Made by a program: the position numbers and the translations under genes
Notes under the pieces: model-generated
Told to the model about the DNA's origin: nothing
The model's database searches: none
What the model saw: the letters and a program-made list of their open reading frames with translations, nothing else
Shown here: positions 25,628 through 34,288 of the stretch, piece after piece
How the letters are laid out: each line of letters begins with the position of its first letter
Position numbering within the stretch: the first letter of the stretch is position 1
NCBI GenBank assembly: GCA_964454975.1
Contig: CAYVVD010000003.1
Coordinates: forward strand, 1-64,000
Source of the DNA: CAYVVD01 sp964454975
GTDB taxonomy: Bacteria; Bacteroidota; Ignavibacteria; Kapaibacteriales; UBA2268
Length of the DNA: 64,000 nt
Direction: 5' to 3'

Positions 25628-26584
25628 TTATGCTTGCTGGAAGCCGTGTGATTTGAAATACTTCCTAATGATTGGCTCAGTCTTGAACGCAATTAAGGCA
25701 AATACTGCTCCTGCTATTAAATCTATTACGTAATGATATCTAAGATATACAGTAGCTATTATCAGGCTGATCCCAAGAGCCAGAAATACCCAGCGCAGGC
25801 GGGAACGGTATTTGAAAGCAAGGGACATGTTTATTAGCGTTAACATTGTGTGTCCGCTCGGCATACAGTCTCTGTTTACCATGGCAGCAGGATTGCCTTC
25901 ACCGGGCACTATACCACCCCCGGCATTTATCAGGAAACGGAATGTTTCTGTCAGAAACAAGCCGGGAAGTTCCAGGCTAATCGAGGAAAACTCATGAATC
26001 GTAAATCTTGGACCAATTGCGGGCATAAAAAAGTACAGCAGATACGAAAGGAAAAAGGCAAAGAGTATCATTCTTGCAAATTCTTTGAAGTACCTGTCAC
26101 GCTTTCTCATATGAAGCTCAATTCCTAGAGTTAATGGAAAAAAGAAGAATAACATGTATGAGAATTGAAGGTATTCGGTTAACATTGGATGCGAGAATTG
26201 GTTTATCCATTCTGTAGGGTTTACTCCAAAGAGCCATTGGTCCCATTGAATTAAAATACGGTCATAATCATATGGATTTACAACTTGTATGTAATTTTGA
26301 ACCTGGGAGTAAATCAAAAATATTACCGGGGCAATGTATATTCTCCTGAATAATACAAACAACCTGCCGGGATTGAATTTATAACTGATTGCAGATATTG
26401 ACACCATCCCAATCGCTATCGTAAGATTCAAAAGAATCAGAAACGATGCATTATTTATCGAAGGGTAAAAAATGATTGCAAGAATTGTATATATGCCGAG
26501 AATAATGAGGGTATAGACATCCGTCATAGAAAGGACTTCTTTAAGGTTAAATCTTATAAGCGGCTCATTACTGCCTTTACCCAT
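25628..26584 (-). CDS. PAP2-superfamily membrane phosphatase / phosphotransferase
   Basis: A 318-residue membrane protein with about six to eight segments. The PAP2 catalytic motifs are at the C-terminal side: CMPSGHTMLT (motif 2, PSGH) and YLRYHYVIDLIAG (motif 3, R..H...D). The long N-terminal membrane part resembles the inositol-phosphorylceramide synthase (Aur1-like, PAP2_3) branch more than short undecaprenyl-PP phosphatases. The substrate is probably a lipid phosphate, but cannot be fixed. It overlaps the end of rsmA by eight bases and is last in the HIT-rsmA-PAP2 operon. Confidence 0.8.
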   Translation of the reverse strand: MGKGSNEPLIRFNLKEVLSMTDVYTLIILGIYTILAIIFYPSINNASFLILLNLTIAIGMVSISAISYKFNPGRLFVLFRRIYIAPVIFLIYSQVQNYIQVVNPYDYDRILIQWDQWLFGVNPTEWINQFSHPMLTEYLQFSYMLFFFFPLTLGIELHMRKRDRYFKEFARMILFAFFLSYLLYFFMPAIGPRFTIHEFSSISLELPGLFLTETFRFLINAGGGIVPGEGNPAAMVNRDCMPSGHTMLTLINMSLAFKYRSRLRWVFLALGISLIIATVYLRYHYVIDLIAGAVFALIAFKTEPIIRKYFKSHGFQQA

Positions 26585-27416
26585 TCTTAGCCCTCATTTG
26601 GCAAACAACATTATAAATATACTGAAAATCATTCACAGACAGATTCTCAGCCCTTTTTTCTGCAATTCCGGGTATATGCCTGTTTATTTTGGAAAACGCC
26701 ACTTCAGGTATAATACCATTACTCTTTAAATAACCTTCAAGCGCATTGGAGAGCTTTTTCCTGCGGTAATTGAAAGCAGCCCGTACAATGGACATAACAC
26801 CCTTAATTTCTTTAGGTTCAGGATTATTCAGAATATTAATTTTTACTACTCTTGATTGTACTTTGGGAACAGGGAAAAAACTCCTTGGGTTTATGTCGAA
26901 CATTCCTTTAGCGTTTCCGGCCAGACCGATCGCAACACTTATTGTTCCGTAAGCCTTTGAATTCGGTTTTGCTACTAACCTTTCGGCAAATTCTTTCTGA
27001 ACAGTAATTGTAATAGAATTTATGAATTCTGTATAATTCAGTAATTTGAATATTATCTGGCTGCTGATGTAGTAAGGTAAATTTCCTGCTATATTTACTT
27101 TTTTTAAAGAATGTTTATGTAGATGGGAACTAAGATCAAATTCCAGGAAGTCAGCATGAAATAGATAAAAATGAGGAATATCACCAAATCTTACATTTAA
27201 TTCTTCAATTGCTCTGTCATCTATTTCTATGCAATGTACATCCGAATTTCCTATAAGCAGACAGTCCGTCAAAGCTCCTGTACCCGGGCCGATTTCGATT
27301 ACAGGTAAATTGTCATTAACTACGAGTTGGGCAATTTTCGAACAGATGTTCCTGTCAACAAGGAAATTCTGGCCAAGGGATTTTTTAGGTGAAATCCCCA
27401 TCAATTTATTCTTCAT
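26577..27416 (-). CDS. rsmA: 16S rRNA (adenine(1518)-N6/adenine(1519)-N6)-dimethyltransferase
   Basis: Dimethylates two adjacent adenines in the 3' terminal hairpin of 16S rRNA, with a checkpoint role in 30S assembly. Family motifs: PKKSLGQNFLVD, VIEIGPGTGALTD (SAM loop), NLPYYISSQI (NLPY catalytic motif) and the C-terminal VRAAFNYRRKKLSNAL. The open frame begins at 27584, but I place the start at the ATG at 27416 (MKNKLMGISPKKSLGQNF), which overlaps the HIT stop by about ten bases and gives about 279 residues, the normal size. Confidence 0.93.
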   Translation of the reverse strand: MKNKLMGISPKKSLGQNFLVDRNICSKIAQLVVNDNLPVIEIGPGTGALTDCLLIGNSDVHCIEIDDRAIEELNVRFGDIPHFYLFHADFLEFDLSSHLHKHSLKKVNIAGNLPYYISSQIIFKLLNYTEFINSITITVQKEFAERLVAKPNSKAYGTISVAIGLAGNAKGMFDINPRSFFPVPKVQSRVVKINILNNPEPKEIKGVMSIVRAAFNYRRKKLSNALEGYLKSNGIIPEVAFSKINRHIPGIAEKRAENLSVNDFQYIYNVVCQMRAKNG

Positions 27417-27912
27417 TAAGTAGTTCATGAAGCAACTGCCACGTATCGTCAAGAGCCAGGGAAACAATTTTAGTATCGGATATAACTGCTGTATAGCTCG
27501 TATCCCCATTCCATCGAGGGACGATGTGGAAATGCAAATGCCCGGGTACCCCTGCGCCTGCTGCCCTTCCAACATTAACACCAATATTGTGGCCGTGGGG
27601 TTTATATGCTCTGTCGAGCGCTATTTTAGTCTTTTTTACGAGCTTAATCAGGCTGATAAGTTCAGCATCAGAAAGCTCGTCTAATTCGCCTATGTGCCTG
27701 ATTGGCGCAATCAGTGTATGCCCGTTGTTATATGGAAATTTGTTCAGCATGGCAAAGGAAAGCTCCTCTTTTCTAACAACAAGCAATTCTCTTGCATTCT
27801 CTGGTTGTGCTAATGCATCACAAAAAAAGCAGGATTCACTGTTCTTTTTTTCTTCGTCTTTAAATGTTCCTATGTATTTCGTCCGCCAGGGCGCCCAAAG
27901 TATTTCCATCAT
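27406..27912 (-). CDS. HIT-family nucleotide hydrolase / Ap4A phosphorylase-like protein
   Basis: A 168-residue histidine-triad protein with the catalytic motif GHLHFHIVPRW and the upstream NGHTLIAPIRH and NIGVNVGRAAGAG segments. A CxxC pair near residue 28 (SCFFCDA) may bind zinc. The N-terminal MEILWAPWRTKYI is typical of the bacterial Ap4A-hydrolase/phosphorylase type, so it probably degrades dinucleoside polyphosphates. First gene of the operon with rsmA and PAP2. The upstream gap contains the terminator of the outer-membrane gene. Confidence 0.88.
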   Translation of the reverse strand: MMEILWAPWRTKYIGTFKDEEKKNSESCFFCDALAQPENARELLVVRKEELSFAMLNKFPYNNGHTLIAPIRHIGELDELSDAELISLIKLVKKTKIALDRAYKPHGHNIGVNVGRAAGAGVPGHLHFHIVPRWNGDTSYTAVISDTKIVSLALDDTWQLLHELLNEE

Positions 27913-27929
27913 ATTTTCCGGCAGGTTAA

Positions 27930-27965
27930 AAATAAAAACGCCTGCAAATTAGAATTTACAGGCGT
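27930..27965 (-). terminator. Rho-independent terminator after the outer-membrane protein gene
   Basis: Stem ACGCCTGCAAATT / AATTTACAGGCGT with one mismatch (27938-27965). On the minus strand it is followed by a T-rich run. It ends the minus-strand transcript that includes the gene at 27986-28825. Confidence 0.85.
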
Positions 27966-27985
27966 AATCTTCAAATTTATATAAA

Positions 27986-28825
27986 TTATAAAATTCTGAG
28001 AGCCCACCTTGCATCAACACCAACCTGGAATGCATTTACTCTCCAGTCTTCTGCCGATGTAAGATTAGTTATGCCAAAATTGTAGTGTGCATGTGGTACG
28101 ATGTACCATCCCTGCATATTGATTTCCCACTGTACACCTGCTTTGATACCAAAACGAGTGGATGCAGAGTTTTCTATATCGCCTTCCTTAACGTAAATTG
28201 TTCTCAGGTCATCAGAGTAACGTACATCCGGGTTGTCATCGTCAGGAACAAATTGGGCGTTCAATGGTTCAATAAGTTCCATTGTCTGAGTTTGTTCTTT
28301 TGACATTGCAAAATCAATAGTCGGGCCAACTGTAATTCCGAAAGGTGTATCAAACAGATTTAACTTGTAGAACACCTCGAAAGTAATCAGGTCATAATTG
28401 ATTTCCTGCTTATGGTCAGTTATTGACGTTATTTCTCTTTCTGTACCGTCTGACAACCTTACCCTTGAGGGATACTCATCTCCGGAAACTTCAAGTGAAG
28501 CAGGAAGCCTGTTATACAAAAACTTTGCAATAATTGAGGATTTTGAATCCTTGGCATCTCCAAGAAGATACTCAATTGAAAGGCCTGCATAAAAGCCATT
28601 CTGGGAGCCGTTTTCAAAAACAGGGCAAAGCGCATCATCAGAGAATGATTTCAGAGATACTGTATGCAATGACCTGTTAAAACCAAGAACCGGGCCTACA
28701 TATATAGGTTTTTTGCCTCCAGCAAGTGTAATTGGCGATTCACCAATGCCTTCTTCCTGGGAAACACCATTATAGACGAGGGTTATTAGCAAAAGAAATA
28801 TCAATGGTAAGAAACGTTGTTTCAT
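27986..28825 (-). CDS. Predicted outer-membrane beta-barrel protein
   Basis: A 279-residue protein with a signal peptide (MKQRFLPLIFLLLITLVYNGVSQ) and beta-barrel features: repeated strands such as GPVLGFNRSLHTVSL, GFYAGLSIEYLLG, FEVFYKLNLFDTPFGITVGPTIDFAM and a terminal VGVDARWALRIL ending in a hydrophobic residue. It resembles the PorT-like barrels common in Bacteroidota, but no specific family is recognised. It starts 12 bases after the stop of the giant protein copy 2, so the two are probably cotranscribed and may act together at the outer membrane. Confidence 0.65.
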   Translation of the reverse strand: MKQRFLPLIFLLLITLVYNGVSQEEGIGESPITLAGGKKPIYVGPVLGFNRSLHTVSLKSFSDDALCPVFENGSQNGFYAGLSIEYLLGDAKDSKSSIIAKFLYNRLPASLEVSGDEYPSRVRLSDGTEREITSITDHKQEINYDLITFEVFYKLNLFDTPFGITVGPTIDFAMSKEQTQTMELIEPLNAQFVPDDDNPDVRYSDDLRTIYVKEGDIENSASTRFGIKAGVQWEINMQGWYIVPHAHYNFGITNLTSAEDWRVNAFQVGVDARWALRIL

Positions 28826-28837
28826 ATTTCCGACACC

Positions 28838-31800
28838 TTACTTTGTAATTATAAACATTGATTGCTGATTAAATTTCGTGCCTTTTAAAGATAGCACATA
28901 TAAACCACTTGGCAAAGAATTAATTTCAAATTTTAGCGAGTTATAACCCTTGTTGAGAGCCACTTTCCGTGCCAACGAATGTTTTATTCCAGTTAAATTC
29001 GTAATCTCAATATCCGTCGTTTCTTCGTTTGGTACATAGACTTCAAGCTCAATCTCCTCACTTGCCGGATTCGGTGAAACTCTCAATCCTAATAAATTAG
29101 TAATAAAAGTTACCGAACGCAAATTAAAATTACAAATACTGCCAAAATCTACATTAAATATTCTTGAATTATCAGCAAAGCAATTCTCGCTTAAAATCTC
29201 CAATTCAATTGTCGGGTCTATTGATGTATGCAGAAGTACCCTGAAATGCAGTTCCATCTGCCAAGTGTCGCCTTCCTGCAACATCACTTTTTCACTCGCT
29301 TTAATATATAAACCGTTATTATCCTCAAAAATTACAGCGGGAATTATTTTTTCCCCATTTTTACCTGAAATTTCAATCTCCAGAGTTTTATCAATGCTAA
29401 TCAGGTTAAAAATATCATAGTAAAGATAAAACTCAAGCTCATCAAATATTTCAATTTTGTTTACAAAAACTCCCGAAAGGCCGATAGAGACAGAATCCCC
29501 AATCTGGAAGGCTTCTGCCTTCAGGGTGTCAATGAATATTTCAGAAGGTGTAATTATGATTTCGGCAGTCTCACTAATCACAGCTCTTGTTGCTTTTTTG
29601 TCCATATACTGAATATCAGCTTCAATAGTTAGTTGGTTTAATCCAATTGTCTTCTCACCGATGTAAGTTATTCCAAAACTCTTCGACTCATCTTCGTTCA
29701 GGATAACAGGTAAACTAAGTTCATCGGGTAATCTTGCGAAAAGCTGCCCCATTTCAACAATCTTAAGTTCTTCGATTCTAAACGAAACGTTGCCTTTATT
29801 GATTATAGTAAAGGTAAGCTCTGTTGAATCGCAAGCTATTGCATTGGTTTCACCACGTATTTCACCTATGGCATTGAGTGTATCGGCAGGCACTGCAACG
29901 CCTCTGACAATTACAGTATCTGTTCGTGGACCATAGTTTGGCATTGAATTACTGTTTATGGCTATTAGCAACTCATAGTAGCCGGTGTCTTTTGGTGCAA
30001 ATTCAACAGGGTAATTAAAATCTTCGCCAAAGGGTACCTTTGCTCCAGCTATACCAGCAAGATCAATATTGTATTGGGAGAAATCACCCGATATTCCAAC
30101 TGCATTAGTTATTGAGAGGTCTTCGTTACCTCCGGTAGAAAGCCATGTAGTATTGAGCGTTTTTGTTTTGAATATTTCAAGCGTATCGAAATAGATTGTC
30201 TTTGTTTCAAGGTCAGGCAGAGTGCCCATACCATTAAGCTCGATACTCAGGTCAGGGTGCAATTTCCAGTTCGTTTGTAATTGGGCTGAAATATTGTAAG
30301 GTTCTCTGGTCTGAGGCATATAGCTGAAATCAACTGCGACAAAAGAGTATTTTGGAATTACCAGATTAAAGTCTTGAATTTTCTGTGAGTTATCATCGCT
30401 GTGAGTCTCTGCAATTAGTTGTTCAAGTGTAATTATTGCTTCAGTGTTTCCTATATTTTGAATTATTATCGTAGTGTCGTTTTGTGTGCCGACCCTCCTG
30501 TTGCCCCAGTTAACTAATATTGGCTCAATAAATGGCGCAACACCACGGCCCGAAAGAAAGTTAAAGACCTGGATGTCTGCTTCGTTATCGCATACGATGT
30601 TACCCTGGTAAAGGATTGTGTCTTTTGGAGTAAAACATGCTTTTACCCACAAAGTATCTCCAACCATAACAGTGTAAGGAAAGTCTATTGCAGAAGTATC
30701 AAAGAAAAATGCTTCCCCTGTTTCCGGATCATTGAACTTAAAGTCAAGCAATTCAACATCTACATTCCCGGTATTTGCATAATACAATTCGAGACAGGCT
30801 GTGTCACCAACCATTACTTCACCAAAATCAAGATGATTAGTTTCTATTTCAGGCAGTTGTACATTTGCTTCAATTTCAACTGTGTGTTCCCAGTCACAAT
30901 CAAAGTCCAGCAATATTTCGCCTTCTACCGGGCTCGTATCTCCATTGGGTTGGAAACAGACATTTATAGTCATAAATCCGCCCGGAATAATGTCAACAGG
31001 GATTGTTGAGTCTGTATAAATTTTTATTCTTGAGTCAGCAATTAAATTTATATCATCAAGATGAAGAGTGTCTCTGCCATAATTTACAATTTTGAAATCC
31101 CTGCAAGTTGAATCATCAAATCGAACATCGGACAGGGAGATTTTGTTTGGCACATCTGCAAATATTTTGTTGTATATAAACTCGTAGCGCCCGCCATTGC
31201 CGTTTTTATCACGATAATCTATAGTAAACATACCGTCTTTGAATACGTCTTCCGGTTCTGCAGTGAATGTTACTTCTTTTGTATCGTGGTTTAACGGACT
31301 AATATCCCATTTATAATTAAAAGTCTGATCAATAATAACACTTACAAAATCAATCGCGGTGTTTTCAGGAATATCCAATTCGGTAATCCTGCCACTAATC
31401 CTTCCACAGTCCTCTTGCACAATAAATTCCGGTGAAATTGTATCATTACCGAATGGATTGTTCAGCGATGATCCAAGAATCATGGCATACGAGTCAACAT
31501 GCCCCCAACCGTACATTATTCCCAGGAATCCACCTTCATCACATGTGATTTTGTGTACACCGGTACTGACCTGGAAATTAGCCCAATAGTAAGGCTCATT
31601 TAATATCCTGTTATATTGGAGGTTGGTGCTGTCTTTTAAAAGGATGCCATCAAAAGTAATTGAATTTACAGCATCGGAGCTAACTATTAAAGTGATGTCT
31701 TCAGAAATATATTGCTGGGCGTTATAAGTATTTCCCGGAGTTGCAAAAATCAGACTCTGAACAAACTGGTCAACCGGGGGAATCATCACAAGGCTCGGGT

Positions 31801-32881
31801 CATAGAAGCTGTGCTCGTCAGGATCCTGGTCGTCATGTTGCATTATCTGCCCAATTTGAATTGGCTGATTAGCCTGCCAGAATGTCGGCTGGGAAACATT
31901 AAAAATCGAAACGGCATCTCCTGCTTTATCAAGGTTATAAACTTTAGTTTCTACAGAGCTCTCGCTTGTGACAATTGTATTGGGATTGATTGCCGTGATT
32001 TTAATTAAATCATGCAGGGGATTATAATACCTGTCCGTAATATATCCATCTTTAATAAAAGGGACTGTAACAAATGTCCTGCCCCATGATTTTGTGGGCA
32101 TTAGCATTTCGGCAATGTGATCTTTCGAATCCTGACCATAAGCATCAAATTGGGGGCAGGAAGTCCTAACGTGCCCGGAAATCAATCCGAATGGTTTATT
32201 CCCCCTGACTATTGTACCTGTTAAGTCGCCTGTCCCTATTGGTGTATTGGCTGACTTAACAAGATAGCACTCCCCTTTTTGCAAATTAACTTCATAATTG
32301 CTGCCGATTTGTTTGTTTGCCCATGTAACTGCACTTGGTGAGAAATTAATCACAGTGGAATCATAAGAAGCCAATACCATAAATTCGCTGTTTCTTACAG
32401 GCAGTCGAAATTCCGTGGGATTATACATATCCCTGTACTGGTCATTGGGCATAGACATTACTACATATTCATCACCCCAATGAGTTACAGGAATGGCAGA
32501 ATAGCTGTCACTTGTTAGCATTTGTGAATTTAGAGCATACACTGTAACAGGTGCATCCGAAATAATTTCAATTGCTTTCTTAAGTGGTGTTTCAGAATCT
32601 GTTATCTGGAATACGTCATTCAGGTCAATCCTGTGAACGCTGTCTGCCCCGAGAGATAAAGAAATTGGATATTCTTTTGGAATCAATACCTGAACATTGG
32701 CAGGTTCCGTTGTAGCTATATAAAAAATGAGGTGTACACCATAAGTCGGTTCAATTTCAGTATCATTTTGCATAAAACCAATGTAGAAATGCCTTCCCTC
32801 AAAGGCTGAGTTTTCTGCTTTCCCAAATGAAAGTAAAATCAGAAAGGAAAAAACTATTAAAAGGTTCAATTTATATCTCAT
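28838..32881 (-). CDS. Giant secreted IgGFc-binding/choice-of-anchor-D protein with T9SS sorting domain (copy 2)
   Basis: 1347 residues with the same architecture as the protein at 21142-25509. There is a signal peptide (LLIVFSFLILLSFGKAENS) and an IgGFc-binding-type domain (GRHFYIGFMQND, SDAPVTVYALNS, PVTHWGDEYVVMSMP). ASH/choice-of-anchor-D repeats follow (HLDFGEVMVGDTACLE, LVNWGNRRVGTQND), then a cohesin-like domain (FQIGDSVSIGLSGVFVN ... FYLYYDIFNLI) and a T9SS-like sorting domain (VSPNPASEEIELEVYV ... LPSGLYVLSLKG). The Shine-Dalgarno-like GAGAGG at 32887-32892 supports the start. The sequence has diverged far from copy 1, so this is an old duplication or a shared family design. Surface adhesin or structural role is inference. 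Confidence 0.8.
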   Translation of the reverse strand: MRYKLNLLIVFSFLILLSFGKAENSAFEGRHFYIGFMQNDTEIEPTYGVHLIFYIATTEPANVQVLIPKEYPISLSLGADSVHRIDLNDVFQITDSETPLKKAIEIISDAPVTVYALNSQMLTSDSYSAIPVTHWGDEYVVMSMPNDQYRDMYNPTEFRLPVRNSEFMVLASYDSTVINFSPSAVTWANKQIGSNYEVNLQKGECYLVKSANTPIGTGDLTGTIVRGNKPFGLISGHVRTSCPQFDAYGQDSKDHIAEMLMPTKSWGRTFVTVPFIKDGYITDRYYNPLHDLIKITAINPNTIVTSESSVETKVYNLDKAGDAVSIFNVSQPTFWQANQPIQIGQIMQHDDQDPDEHSFYDPSLVMIPPVDQFVQSLIFATPGNTYNAQQYISEDITLIVSSDAVNSITFDGILLKDSTNLQYNRILNEPYYWANFQVSTGVHKITCDEGGFLGIMYGWGHVDSYAMILGSSLNNPFGNDTISPEFIVQEDCGRISGRITELDIPENTAIDFVSVIIDQTFNYKWDISPLNHDTKEVTFTAEPEDVFKDGMFTIDYRDKNGNGGRYEFIYNKIFADVPNKISLSDVRFDDSTCRDFKIVNYGRDTLHLDDINLIADSRIKIYTDSTIPVDIIPGGFMTINVCFQPNGDTSPVEGEILLDFDCDWEHTVEIEANVQLPEIETNHLDFGEVMVGDTACLELYYANTGNVDVELLDFKFNDPETGEAFFFDTSAIDFPYTVMVGDTLWVKACFTPKDTILYQGNIVCDNEADIQVFNFLSGRGVAPFIEPILVNWGNRRVGTQNDTTIIIQNIGNTEAIITLEQLIAETHSDDNSQKIQDFNLVIPKYSFVAVDFSYMPQTREPYNISAQLQTNWKLHPDLSIELNGMGTLPDLETKTIYFDTLEIFKTKTLNTTWLSTGGNEDLSITNAVGISGDFSQYNIDLAGIAGAKVPFGEDFNYPVEFAPKDTGYYELLIAINSNSMPNYGPRTDTVIVRGVAVPADTLNAIGEIRGETNAIACDSTELTFTIINKGNVSFRIEELKIVEMGQLFARLPDELSLPVILNEDESKSFGITYIGEKTIGLNQLTIEADIQYMDKKATRAVISETAEIIITPSEIFIDTLKAEAFQIGDSVSIGLSGVFVNKIEIFDELEFYLYYDIFNLISIDKTLEIEISGKNGEKIIPAVIFEDNNGLYIKASEKVMLQEGDTWQMELHFRVLLHTSIDPTIELEILSENCFADNSRIFNVDFGSICNFNLRSVTFITNLLGLRVSPNPASEEIELEVYVPNEETTDIEITNLTGIKHSLARKVALNKGYNSLKFEINSLPSGLYVLSLKGTKFNQQSMFIITK

Positions 32882-32952
32882 TATTACCTCTCAGGGGTTT
32901 CAACTGTTGGTTTTACAGGAATTTAACCCAATATTTACAATTAACAAATTTT

Positions 32953-34224
32953 TTATTCTAAAAGTTCGACCCTAAATCTTGGTTTTTGCATTCCCGGTTT
33001 TCCGATTGCCCAGGAAAAACCGGGCAGGTAGTATTCTGAAGCTTTTGAATAAACAATCTTCTCAGGTATGTAATCCCCCTTTATTCCTTCCAGCCAGACT
33101 ATTTCATTAGCCGTCCCTTCAGCAAACAATACCTTGATTTTCTCGCTTCCCACTCTTGATAGCCCGTCTGGTTCTTTGTCAGACAATAGAAAGTAAAGAC
33201 TTTTGGCATTACCCTCGCTAACTACCGATACTATAGTATCGCTTTCAAAATCAATCTCAATAATATTCCCGGCTATTTGGTTTATGCGATCTTGGTTCAG
33301 GGAATCATCTTTGCTCAATAAAAAAGATGAGCCATATGAACTAATCAGGTTAAGATTGTTATCCGGGATAAAAATATTAATTGAATCTGCTTGAAGCTGG
33401 GTAGAATCGTACCATAGAACAGGAACTCCTGTTAAAACAAAAAAACCTTCATCCTTGTAATACCAGGCTGTTTCAGCTTTAGCTGATAAATTTCGACGAT
33501 GGATTTTTACATTATGTCTGAATATATAATACTCGTTTCCTTCAGAACGAAAAGCTTCCATCGAATCGCAGGATATGCTCAGAGTATCGAATATTAATGA
33601 ATAACTGTCTTCATCACTGGATGTGTCAATCTGGAAAAGCAGAGGGGAGCCGCTGGCAACAGAATAATTCTTTTGAGGGAAATTAATCAATGCATCACTG
33701 AAAAGAATCGAGTTTGATTCCTTCCCTTTAATTACTACCTTTCCATTGGCGTAGCTTCGCCTGTCTGCCCTATGGTAGATAATAGTATCAGAAAAAATAT
33801 CTGCTGAGTCATCTTCTACAATTACATTTGAGTAAAACCTCGCAATGCGTGTATTAAGTTCATAAACACCTGAATCTGCTTTAAGTGCTGACTGCCCGTC
33901 GTTTATTATCACACCCTGCTTTGCATAAGCAATTCTTGAATTACCTTTGTAATGCACTTTGGGGGCTGTAAGGAGAAGGTTATCCTGGTGAATTCTGACG
34001 TTACCTATCAGGTCTGCTTCATTAAAATCAAGAAATTGGATTGCTTTATCACTAAAAACATCAACATTACCCTGCTTTAAATGAACATTTCCGTAAAAGT
34101 TCCTTATCCGCTGCCCCGGTATATTTGCCCCGAGCAAGCTATCAGCATTTACAAGTTCTATCGGCTGGGAAAGCAATAAAACAGAGGAAAAGCAAAGTAC
34201 TATTAAAATTAATGTCTTTGTCAT
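32953..34224 (-). CDS. OstA/LptA-like LPS transport protein
   Basis: 423 residues with a signal peptide (MTKTLILIVLCFSSVLLLSQ) and repeated LptA/OstA-type beta-jellyroll units: GNVHLKQGNVDVFSDKAIQF, GNVRIHQDNLLLTAPKV, ADSGVYELNTRIARFYSNV. The protein is probably periplasmic and bridges LPS between inner and outer membrane. It is much longer than E. coli LptA and matches the large OstA-like proteins of Bacteroidota. The partner lptB/D genes are not here. It lies 71 bases upstream of the giant protein copy 2 on the same strand. hldD at 62 kb shows that the organism makes heptose-containing LPS. Confidence 0.78.
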   Translation of the reverse strand: MTKTLILIVLCFSSVLLLSQPIELVNADSLLGANIPGQRIRNFYGNVHLKQGNVDVFSDKAIQFLDFNEADLIGNVRIHQDNLLLTAPKVHYKGNSRIAYAKQGVIINDGQSALKADSGVYELNTRIARFYSNVIVEDDSADIFSDTIIYHRADRRSYANGKVVIKGKESNSILFSDALINFPQKNYSVASGSPLLFQIDTSSDEDSYSLIFDTLSISCDSMEAFRSEGNEYYIFRHNVKIHRRNLSAKAETAWYYKDEGFFVLTGVPVLWYDSTQLQADSINIFIPDNNLNLISSYGSSFLLSKDDSLNQDRINQIAGNIIEIDFESDTIVSVVSEGNAKSLYFLLSDKEPDGLSRVGSEKIKVLFAEGTANEIVWLEGIKGDYIPEKIVYSKASEYYLPGFSWAIGKPGMQKPRFRVELLE

Positions 34225-34288
34225 TTATCAAGCGCCTGGTTTTAAAGAATGACAATTAAACAATGAAAAAGTTACCAATTAATTAGTG

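Noticed and set aside
27417..27584. 56-residue extension of RsmA
   Set aside because: It overlaps HIT coding sequence and lacks similarity; the ATG at 27416 fits known RsmA starts.
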